IMG/VR virus record: IMGVR_UViG_3300024518_003477
Location: 1-21,280 of that record
Direction: 5' to 3' (one strand)
DNA length: 21,280 bases
Origin: a virus
This document shows positions 6,540 to 11,434 of this stretch, piece after piece (position 1 is the stretch's first letter; every line of letters begins with the position of its first letter). The notes under the pieces are model-generated. The model was not told where the DNA came from. It worked only from the letters and a program-made list of their open reading frames with translations, and made no database searches. The translations under genes and the position numbers were made by a program.

Positions 6540-8431
6540 TATTCCTCCTCTTTGCTCTCTTCGCTTAGGCCGGCCGAGATGACGCCCCGTAGGGAAGACA
6601 GCACAAGCCCCATCACTTCACAATCCCAGATGTGATTGGCCACCTTGTCCGATGCCTTGCCCTTGGCATTCACTTTCATCCAGTTCCATTTCCCTGGTGA
6701 TACCTCAATTTTCGCCTCGCTCTGCATCTGGGCCCCGTATTCCTCGCTGTGATTGGTGAAGACTCCAAACGGCCTGGATCCCGCCATCATGGCGGCCAGG
6801 GCATCCTTGGCCATCAGGTTGGAGAACTTCACAACCTGATAGGGCGTGCCCTCACTTGTTTTCATGGAAAGGGCGGGAGAATAGACCTTCCGAACCTTGA
6901 TTTTCTGACGGCCGCGGATTTCGTGATGCGGGAAACTCTCGGCCCGGTCTCCTCTGAGCATCACCCAGCAGGAGAATCCGACCACTTTACCGTTTCTCCT
7001 TACCTCTTTGCGGTATTTCCACCTGGCATTGGCCACCCGTTCGGGCTCAAACCCGCAATCGATGCCCACATTCTCGTTTGTGACCTCAAACCGCTTCTGC
7101 GTCTCCCTCACGATCTCCATGGAAGCCAGCCGCCCCTCGTATAATAGCCGGCTGGACCCGTCGAGGCGCCAGGCCCGGATGATGGCCCAGTAGTGGTCTC
7201 CCTGGACATCCACGGCCATGAAGCGGAATGCCTCCCGCTCCCACCGCGGCGCGGCCTCCCCTGACGGCGGGAAATAGTCATTTCGGGAATAGGGCTCGCC
7301 GGCATCCAGATTCAGCACCGGCGTGACTGGGCGCTCAGACCAGAACCTAGCCAGCCTCTTCATGACGAAGGCCCGCATCTTGCTGGTATCGCCCGCCATC
7401 TCGGCCCTCCTCGCCTGGAGGTATTGAACTACAAGCTTTTCCCATGGCACCCAGTGGGCCGCCAGCACCGATACAGTATGAGATACCCAGCCCGGGATAC
7501 CCTCATGATGGTCCAGAGCAATCAACACCTGGCGCATAGCAAGCCGGCGGCGATTAACAGGTGTATCCCGGAGGCCCTTCCCACAGCAGGGCGTGACATA
7601 CCGAACGGTCTTCAATAGCCGGGCCCATGGCACCTGGTCCGCGCTGGCCAGATCAGCGTCCCAAGTCATGACCGCCTCGAAATCCGCGGCCGGATCCCCG
7701 CTCTGGGGCATATAGGGCGCCTGTTCCTTGCACCAGGGGCAATCAAACCCGGTGGTATAGAGCGCACCGCCCAGGTATTCCCCCTCGAACTCGCTCCCCT
7801 CCACTCCTCCCTGGCCGCACCAGACCATTTTTTCGTCAAATCTGTCGTGGGTCCGGGCCTTGGCCTCCGAAATGGCGCCGTTCGCTGGCCAGTCCCATAC
7901 TTCCTGGCCCCCCACAATGGGCAGACTTTTATCCTGTAGGTTCCGCATATTGGCCCCTCCGAAATACAGCGTGCACCCGTTCGCCAGGGACAGCTCCAGC
8001 TTCCGCTTCTTATGCCGGTGGGTTGTCCGCATGATGGGCGCGGTGGCCGGGCACGCCTCCAGGGTTGGCACCACTCGCTTCTCAACCCACTGGGCCGCTG
8101 GGCGGTCTGTCTGATGCGAGAACTGGGCATCTGAGGGATTCTCTGCCACCGTGTGAGCGATCCAGGCCTCAAAAAATACGCTTTTCCCAAACCCGGTTGG
8201 CCAGACCAGTGTGATGTTGCGGATGTCCGGATTCCCTATCCAGTCAAAGGCGAAGCGCTGGCTAGGAACCGCGTCAGGATCAAAAAACGCCCCTTTTCCG
8301 CCCACCAGCTGGACGTTCTCGGCCGCCCATTCGTATATCGGCCTAGTGTCCGGAGGCGCCAAGGAATCGGCCGCTCCTGATAAGATTGGATTAATTTTCA
8401 AAGGTCTTCTTAATCTTAATGGGGCCAACAA
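6539..8431 (-). CDS. terL: Terminase large subunit (GpA family)
   Basis: This 630-residue packaging motor combines an ATPase and an endonuclease. The ATPase domain opens with PIYEWAAENVQLVGG, the usual GpA entry, and has a Walker A-like WPTGFGKS (about residues 77-84). The region LPIVGGQEVWDWP lies where the GpA Walker B/DEVD segment is expected, though the acidic residues are not canonical. A zinc-ribbon-like pair (DCPWCKEQ and PCCGKG) follows, as in GpA proteins. The nuclease domain begins FRFMAVDVQGDHY, with the metal-binding Asp after a beta strand. The start is TTG at 8431: an in-frame stop lies just upstream, an AAGG motif precedes it, and no upstream ATG exists. The stop overlaps the next gene. 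The GpA family is typical of cos-type lambda-like packaging. Confidence 0.95.
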   Translation of the reverse strand: MLAPLRLRRPLKINPILSGAADSLAPPDTRPIYEWAAENVQLVGGKGAFFDPDAVPSQRFAFDWIGNPDIRNITLVWPTGFGKSVFFEAWIAHTVAENPSDAQFSHQTDRPAAQWVEKRVVPTLEACPATAPIMRTTHRHKKRKLELSLANGCTLYFGGANMRNLQDKSLPIVGGQEVWDWPANGAISEAKARTHDRFDEKMVWCGQGGVEGSEFEGEYLGGALYTTGFDCPWCKEQAPYMPQSGDPAADFEAVMTWDADLASADQVPWARLLKTVRYVTPCCGKGLRDTPVNRRRLAMRQVLIALDHHEGIPGWVSHTVSVLAAHWVPWEKLVVQYLQARRAEMAGDTSKMRAFVMKRLARFWSERPVTPVLNLDAGEPYSRNDYFPPSGEAAPRWEREAFRFMAVDVQGDHYWAIIRAWRLDGSSRLLYEGRLASMEIVRETQKRFEVTNENVGIDCGFEPERVANARWKYRKEVRRNGKVVGFSCWVMLRGDRAESFPHHEIRGRQKIKVRKVYSPALSMKTSEGTPYQVVKFSNLMAKDALAAMMAGSRPFGVFTNHSEEYGAQMQSEAKIEVSPGKWNWMKVNAKGKASDKVANHIWDCEVMGLVLSSLRGVISAGLSEESKEEE

Positions 8432-8495
8432 GTGGCCTTTTTAGCAGTTAATCGCCTTAGCCTCAACCCGTTGCGTCTGGGAATAGCGTGTCAAT

Positions 8496-8525
8496 ATTAT
8501 GGGAACATCCTGGGCATAGGTTCAA
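8496..8525 (-). promoter_or_regulatory. Candidate sigma70-type promoter for the terL transcription unit
   Basis: On the minus strand a TTGAAC (8520-8525) and a CATAAT (8496-8501) are separated by 18 bases. The -10 matches the consensus at five of six positions and the -35 at four of six. The predicted transcript would start near 8489, about 58 bases before the terL TTG, in the 90-base gap between genes. A TTGACA at 8489-8494 has no good -10 partner. Confidence 0.45.
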
Positions 8526-8761
8526 TAGTCCGGAGTTGCTCGCTCTTGTTCGTTCTTGTCCACCGCTTGTTGACAGGTTGCCCGCAGCTTATCCACATTC
8601 CGAAGGTTCGCCCGGATCAGGGGAAGCAAGTCCAACGGCGGCCAGGGAATCTCCAGGCTGCCTGGCAATTCCAGGCGCCGGGAGAGTTCCGCCAGGATGC
8701 TCTGGCCGGCCTCCAGTTCCGCGAAGTAATGGCGGAGCACCTTTACCCCATCCTCTACCAT
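8522..8761 (-). CDS. Hypothetical 79-residue helical protein
   Basis: I do not recognise this protein. It begins MVEDGVKVLRHYFAELEAGQSILAELSRRLELPG, a helical stretch with heptad-like leucines. A Pro-rich centre (IPWPPLDLLPLIRANLRNVDKL) and a polar C-terminal tail follow. The start ATG overlaps the stop of a possible 25-residue membrane peptide (ATGGTAG), and the stop lies within the proposed -35 element of the terL promoter. It is the last gene before terL. A regulatory or small-terminase-like role is conceivable but unsupported. Confidence 0.6.
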   Translation of the reverse strand: MVEDGVKVLRHYFAELEAGQSILAELSRRLELPGSLEIPWPPLDLLPLIRANLRNVDKLRATCQQAVDKNEQERATPDY

Positions 8762-8832
8762 CTGGCGGTCATGAGAACCATCATGGCGCCCAGCATCAGC
8801 AGTTGAATCATCACTATAGGTATCAAGTCCAT
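8755..8832 (-). CDS. Possible 25-residue single-span membrane peptide
   Basis: An ATG at 8832 opens a 25-codon frame whose product is almost entirely hydrophobic and rich in Met and Leu (IPIVMIQLLMLGAMMVLM), ending TARW. It would be a one-pass membrane peptide with the C-terminal Arg on the cytoplasmic side. It overlaps the start of the next gene by seven bases, which suggests coupling, but it has no visible Shine-Dalgarno sequence and lies just after two strong hairpins. It could be a very small holin-like or signalling peptide, or chance. Confidence 0.4.
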   Translation of the reverse strand: MDLIPIVMIQLLMLGAMMVLMTARW

Positions 8833-8848
8833 GGTGTCAGGTAAGTGA

Positions 8849-8898
8849 TGGCCGGCGCCGAAACCCAAAACGGCGCCAGCCGGGAGGATTACCCTCCC
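8849..8898 (-). terminator. Pair of strong hairpins after the regulatory gene block
   Basis: The first hairpin has a perfect 7-bp stem, GGCGCCG/CGGCGCC (8854-8860 and 8871-8877), with a 10-base A-rich loop. It extends to about 12 pairs with one mismatch and one wobble pair (8849-8882). The second, GGGAGG/CCTCCC (8882-8887 and 8893-8898), has a 5-base loop and encloses the stop codon of the zinc-binding gene. There is no U-run after either, so they may attenuate transcription or protect RNA rather than act as a classical intrinsic terminator. Confidence 0.5.
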
Positions 8899-9089
8899 AA
8901 AGATTTCAGAAATTTCTCTGTTTCAGTCTGGAAATCTCGGATGTATCGCGTCCTGTGGGCCTCATTGCAGAACGGGACCGCGGGCGAGCCAGGTTGATTG
9001 GGATATTCCTGGCCCCAGATGGGACGATCCGGCGGAACGATCCGGCCGCATTCCTGGCATATCAGGGTGAATATCTGGCGCTCAATCAT
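8889..9089 (-). CDS. Small zinc-finger-like protein
   Basis: This 66-residue protein has CQECGR near the N-terminus (Cys11, Cys14) and PFCNEAHRTRYI later (Cys41, His45), a CxxC...CxxxH arrangement that should bind one zinc. The C-terminal helix (RDFQTETEKFLKSLGG) is charged. Similar short zinc proteins in phages bind nucleic acid or modify host transcription, but its target is unknown. I start at ATG 9089, which overlaps the stop of the preceding gene as ATGATTGA; a longer frame from 9113 would overlap further and adds residues without family features. The stop is inside a hairpin. Confidence 0.68.
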   Translation of the reverse strand: MIERQIFTLICQECGRIVPPDRPIWGQEYPNQPGSPAVPFCNEAHRTRYIRDFQTETEKFLKSLGG

Positions 9090-9303
9090 CGGCCGGTGGC
9101 AGTTCGGTATCAATCCAGTGCTCCAAGGCCCTCACGCGCCTCCTGATGGCATCCAGAGGCGGTATGCGGGCGGAGCCCAGGCCGTATTCAACCGGGCATA
9201 CCCCGTCAAACATGGTTTGCCAGGGCCGGATAATAGCTTGGCGCCGGATGATTTCCTTCGTTCGGACGCGGGCAATCAAGCGCCGCATATTTTCTTTTTT
9301 CAT
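9082..9303 (-). CDS. Small basic hypothetical protein
   Basis: This 73-residue protein has a strongly basic start (MKKENMRRLIARVRTKEIIRRQAIIR), a central segment MFDGVCPVEYGLGSARIPP, and a helical end (LDAIRRRVRALEHWIDTELPPADD). It is unrecognised. The basic half suits nucleic acid binding. The start at ATG 9303 follows a G-run (GGGGGGG) that may serve as ribosome binding site; an alternative start at 9330 lies within the proposed promoter. The stop overlaps the next start (ATGATTGA). Confidence 0.6.
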   Translation of the reverse strand: MKKENMRRLIARVRTKEIIRRQAIIRPWQTMFDGVCPVEYGLGSARIPPLDAIRRRVRALEHWIDTELPPADD

Positions 9304-9312
9304 AGCCCCCCC

Positions 9313-9340
9313 AGTATCCTTTAGTCTCATTAAATGTCAA
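9313..9340 (-). promoter_or_regulatory. Candidate promoter upstream of the small basic gene
   Basis: A consensus TTGACA (9335-9340, minus strand) and GATACT (9313-9318, four of six matches) are separated by 16 bases in a relatively A+T-rich gap. Transcription would begin almost at the ATG at 9303, giving a very short leader, which weakens the case. If the longer start at 9330 is used, the element would lie inside the gene. Confidence 0.3.
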
Positions 9341-9351
9341 CTCCAATCCAA

Positions 9352-9708
9352 TTAGAATCCTTGCCATTTTTCGTTCCGGTAGACCGGCCGCGGCATCCGG
9401 TTTGAGCCTATGCGTTTGGTTAAGCGGAAACTCTCGGTGCCAGTGATGTGGCCTCCGCTGATCAGGCGCCGCATCAGCGGCCCCATGGCGCGGTTATCCG
9501 TAAAGCCGTAGACCGCTAGGTCTGGAAGTATCATGTCTGATGTCACATATTCAGGCAGGCCGGCAAGGGTCTTGATAGCGTCCGCTTCCGCGACATCCAA
9601 TGGGGAAGGCGTGTTCGCCTCCTCCACCCGGGCAATGGCCACCTCGGTGGCCCTGTCCTCGAATAGTGGGCCCAGTGACCGTCTCTGATGGTCGTATGAA
9701 TCTCTCAT
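9352..9708 (-). CDS. Winged-helix-like hypothetical protein
   Basis: This 118-residue protein has a polar N-terminus (MRDSYDHQRRSLGPLFEDRATEVAIARVEEAN) and a compact C-terminal half that looks like a winged helix: AIKTLAGLPEYVTSDMIL, FTDNRAMGPLMRRLISGGHITGT, then SNRMPRPVYRNEKW as a basic wing. Comparable short domains occur beside replication or recombination genes in phages, but I cannot name a family. The start at 9708 has AAAGGAGG five bases upstream and overlaps the previous gene's stop (ATGA); the longer frame from 9759 is rejected. With no polymerase or primase in the genome, this is one of few candidates for a replication or origin-binding role, which is speculation. Confidence 0.62.
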   Translation of the reverse strand: MRDSYDHQRRSLGPLFEDRATEVAIARVEEANTPSPLDVAEADAIKTLAGLPEYVTSDMILPDLAVYGFTDNRAMGPLMRRLISGGHITGTESFRLTKRIGSNRMPRPVYRNEKWQGF

Positions 9709-9851
9709 TTGGCCTCCTTTACTAAGCGTTCCAACCATTCCCGGCCTTTGCGCCGGCATTTCTCTATCAGGCTTCCCTTCAATCGGAAGGGGAGAGGCTG
9801 GCGCTTGTCCTTGGCAAGTGGCCGGCCGCGCCCTCTTTTCTTGGCGGGCAT
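9705..9851 (-). CDS. AT-hook-like 48-residue DNA-binding protein
   Basis: This short gene encodes a very basic peptide that begins MPAKKRGRGRPLAKDKRQ and ends WLERLVKEAK. KRGRGRP is a textbook AT-hook core, which binds the minor groove of A+T-rich DNA; the rest forms one basic amphipathic helix (GSLIEKCRRKGREWLERLV). The start at ATG 9851 has a strong GGAGGAGG upstream and overlaps the previous stop (TGATG). The stop overlaps the next start (ATGA), so it sits in a tightly coupled row of DNA-binding proteins. In a G+C-rich genome an AT-hook would favour the few A+T-rich gaps. The function could be regulatory or nucleoid-related. Confidence 0.7.
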   Translation of the reverse strand: MPAKKRGRGRPLAKDKRQPLPFRLKGSLIEKCRRKGREWLERLVKEAK

Positions 9852-10075
9852 CAGGATTCCTCCTCCAGTAGTCTATAGGACGAGAGCACCACCCACCCGC
9901 ATTGCCGCCTGGTCCTCTCCTGCTTATTCTCTATCCGGTAGCCGGCCTCCCTCAGATTTGAAATCCGGGTTGCTGGGCTCAGGGATCCGCTGGCCTTGGC
10001 CAATGTGGGCAGCCCTACCCAGGCGCCGGGGCGCCGCTGTAGGGCCTGTAGGATTAAAGCATTCTGGCTTTTCAT
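9851..10075 (-). CDS. Helix-turn-helix protein (HTH_39-like)
   Basis: This 74-residue protein is a single winged-helix domain: SQNALILQALQRRPGAWVGLPTLAKASGSLSPATRISNLREAGYRIENKQERTRRQ is its core, here spanning residues 3 to about 58, followed by a wing strand CGWVVLSSYRL. The ATRISNLREAGYRIEN signature is typical of the short phage HTH_39 family, which occurs near replication and regulatory genes. The start at 10075 has GGGAGG four bases upstream and overlaps the upstream stop (ATGA). It is likely to bind DNA as a regulator or replication accessory; the target is unknown. Confidence 0.75.
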   Translation of the reverse strand: MKSQNALILQALQRRPGAWVGLPTLAKASGSLSPATRISNLREAGYRIENKQERTRRQCGWVVLSSYRLLEEES

Positions 10076-10488
10076 AGGCCTCCCTTGCCCTCCAGTTTCT
10101 CCATGATGTCTCGCTTCTGCCATTCGTGGACCCGTTCAAGGGTGTAGAGAATACATTCAAGAACCATTAAAATCCGGGGCAGATATGGCCAATCCGTTGT
10201 CTCTGCCAGGTCCGTTTCTTCCATTTCTATTGCGACATCAGACCCAAATCCCACCCGGGCCTCCTCCGCTTCCACCGCTTCTTGTGGTGTTCGGCCTGGG
10301 CGCTTTCTCGCTTTCGCCCACTCCAATAGAGATTTTCTCTCTATCAGGCGCCCGCCGCGGAGGCCTAGTTGGGAAAACCACCGGGACCGAAAAGCCCCTC
10401 TCTTTTCATGATTTCGGATTGTCTGCACACATACCCCGCAGAGTTCCGCCGCCTCATTAAAGCCTATCCAAGGCCGTTTGTCATTCAT
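10072..10488 (-). CDS. HTH DNA-binding protein (MerR/excisionase-like N-terminus)
   Basis: This 138-residue protein starts with a helix-turn-helix of the MerR/excisionase or helix-turn-helix_17 kind: WIGFNEAAELCGVCVQTIRNHEKRGAF, then a wing with GGRLIERKSLLEWAKARKR. An acidic linker (EAVEAEEARVGFGSDVAIEMEETDLAETTDW) leads to a helical C-terminal segment (ILMVLECILYTLERVHEWQKRDIMEKLEG) that may dimerise. It is the first gene after the intrinsic terminator at 10602-10636 and the hyphenated palindrome at 10551-10581, so it is the best candidate for an early regulator acting on that palindrome. The start is ATG 10488; a TTG at 10527 is possible but unlikely. No integrase is present, so an excisionase role is doubtful. 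Confidence 0.72.
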   Translation of the reverse strand: MNDKRPWIGFNEAAELCGVCVQTIRNHEKRGAFRSRWFSQLGLRGGRLIERKSLLEWAKARKRPGRTPQEAVEAEEARVGFGSDVAIEMEETDLAETTDWPYLPRILMVLECILYTLERVHEWQKRDIMEKLEGKGGL

Positions 10489-10550
10489 AGCGCCGGAGAG
10501 GCTACAGGGGCCTCGTAATTGCGTCAACCCAAAAGGCGCCCCTTGAATCT

Positions 10551-10581
10551 ATCTCCAGAAGATTTTTATTTTTCCGGAGAT
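10551..10581. promoter_or_regulatory. Hyphenated palindrome, candidate operator for the regulatory block
   Basis: Two 10-bp half-sites, ATCTCCAGAA (10551-10560) and TTCCGGAGAT (10572-10581), are inverted copies with nine of ten matches, separated by an 11-base A+T-rich spacer. They lie between the terminator and the first HTH gene, in a 176-base gap. The geometry suits a dimeric repressor or activator site. It could also form a weak hairpin. A TTGACG follows at 10522-10527, but no good -10 is seen after it. Confidence 0.45.
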
Positions 10582-10601
10582 CCCTTCCCAGGCCTTGGCC
10601 C

Positions 10602-10636
10602 CAAAAGCAAGCCGCCCAGAGTTTCCCCTGGACGGC
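10602..10636 (-). terminator. Intrinsic terminator after the late/lysis genes
   Basis: On the minus strand a 9-bp stem GCCGTCCAG/CTGGGCGGC (one G-U pair) closes an 8-base loop and is followed directly by TTGCTTTT. It lies about 30 bases after the stop of the membrane/coiled-coil gene, where the long structural and lysis transcript should end. It separates that transcript from the regulatory block beginning at 10488. Confidence 0.7.
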
Positions 10637-10664
10637 CCTGCTATGGTTGCTGCTTTCGATCCCG

Positions 10665-10931
10665 CTAGGGCTCAAATCTGTCTTCGATGTCTGCCAGCCG
10701 GGCCTCCATCCGGGTGAGGATTTCCGCGGTGGTCACGTTTATTTCTGTCTCCTGGGCCCGGTAGGCCATGTCCGCCTCCCGGTCTGCCCTCATATCCTTG
10801 TAGACAATCCCCAGGCCGAAGATGGCAATGACGCCAAACACGGCGCCGCCTCCCCACCTGGCGGCGACCCAGATCAGGAGAGTTTTCATATCAGCGCCGG
10901 CGGGTGGCGTAGTGGGTACTGGATCTGGCAT
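10665..10931 (-). CDS. Small membrane protein with charged helical tail (holin- or spanin-like)
   Basis: This 88-residue protein has a short Pro-rich start, a hydrophobic stretch (LLIWVAARWGGGAVFGVIAI, about residues 18-37, continuing to residue 44) and a charged helical tail (DMRADREADMAYRAQETEIN, then LTRMEARLADIEDRF). Such a layout occurs in small holins and in inner-membrane spanins. The basic residues after the membrane segment favour a cytoplasmic tail, which would argue for a holin-like protein over an Rz-like spanin, but the short protein cannot be placed firmly. It overlaps the lipoprotein stop by one base (TAATG), has GAGAAA upstream, and is the last gene before the terminator. With the lipoprotein and the 29-residue peptide it probably forms the lysis accessory set. 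Confidence 0.65.
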   Translation of the reverse strand: MPDPVPTTPPAGADMKTLLIWVAARWGGGAVFGVIAIFGLGIVYKDMRADREADMAYRAQETEINVTTAEILTRMEARLADIEDRFEP

Positions 10932-11068
10932 TATTTCTCGGGGGTAATGGTGGCTCCAATGGTAACGGAGCCGGAAGGATTGGCTTTGATGGTGAGAGCG
11001 CCCGGGAATTCAGAGCACCCGGCCAAGGCAAAGGCCGCCAACACCAAAAGGAAACGGGAGTATTTCAT
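10931..11068 (-). CDS. Very small lipoprotein (45 residues), possible outer spanin
   Basis: The peptide begins MKYSRFLLVLAAFALAGCSE: basic start, hydrophobic core and a lipobox LAGC with Cys18, a classic type II signal sequence. Ser follows the Cys, which in enteric bacteria favours sorting to the outer membrane. The mature part is only 28 residues (including NPSGSVTIGATITPEK). Size and neighbours fit an Rz1-like outer spanin, although it is not Pro-rich and does not lie inside the partner gene. The stop overlaps the next start (TAATG). An immunity or exclusion lipoprotein is the main alternative. Confidence 0.72.
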   Translation of the reverse strand: MKYSRFLLVLAAFALAGCSEFPGALTIKANPSGSVTIGATITPEK

Positions 11069-11105
11069 GCAGCATTCTTAACTAATCCGGCGCCAGTTGG
11101 CAAGA

Positions 11106-11195
11106 CTAACGGACAAGGAGGGACAAGATGAGAAACGCCACCCACAAGCCGGCGACTAGAAGCCAGAAGTGGACTTCTCTGATTCGCCGTCTCAT
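11106..11195 (-). CDS. 29-residue single-span membrane peptide (holin-like?)
   Basis: The ATG at 11195 overlaps the previous stop (ATGA) and opens a 29-codon frame. The peptide has a basic head (MRRRIREVHF) and one hydrophobic helix (WLLVAGLWVAFLILSLLVR), so it should insert with its N-terminus in the cytoplasm. It lies in the lysis-like row, just before the lipoprotein gene. Its size is at the low end for pinholins, and the call rests on the coupling and the clean membrane segment. A plus-strand frame overlaps this place but is less credible. Confidence 0.5.
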   Translation of the reverse strand: MRRRIREVHFWLLVAGLWVAFLILSLLVR

Positions 11196-11434
11196 TCAGG
11201 ACCGTTGTTCGGATCGCTCCAATCCGCGCTGGCCATGATTTCGAGGATCTCGGAGTGCGTGTATTGAGTGAGGCCGTCGAGGAAGGCCGGAGTAGGCCCG
11301 GCGTAGAAATTGACCACCACCGCGGTCTCGGCCAGGTTCCATCTCAGAGTTTCCTCAGAGGTTTCCAGGATCTCAGAGTAGTCTATTGCCGCCACATCCG
11401 CGGCCGGCACGATTACGTAAATATTTGTGTTCAT
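11192..11434 (-). CDS. Hypothetical 80-residue acidic protein after the fibre gene
   Basis: This acidic protein (start MNTNIYVIVPAADVAAIDYS) contains two similar segments, DYSEILETSEETLRWN and THSEILEIMASADW, separated by a beta-like AVVVNFYAGPTPAFLDG. It begins by ATGA overlap with the end of the LamG fibre gene and ends by ATGA overlap with the 29-residue membrane peptide. Position suggests a fibre chaperone, a fibre tip partner or an assembly factor, but no family is recognised. Confidence 0.68.
   Translation of the reverse strand: MNTNIYVIVPAADVAAIDYSEILETSEETLRWNLAETAVVVNFYAGPTPAFLDGLTQYTHSEILEIMASADWSDPNNGPE

Noticed and set aside
10072-10488. Excisionase and therefore a temperate phage
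   Set aside because: The HTH is similar in type, but no integrase, attachment site or repressor is visible in a complete circle.
11069-11105. Possible promoter TTGCCA with TTAAGA before the lipoprotein gene
   Set aside because: The -35 is good, but the -10 matches only three of six positions and the genes are already in a long transcript.
11128-11238. Plus-strand 36-codon frame with an excellent AAGGAGGG upstream
   Set aside because: It would be the only plus-strand gene, overlaps two coupled minus-strand genes, and its product is a short polar sequence with no recognisable feature.
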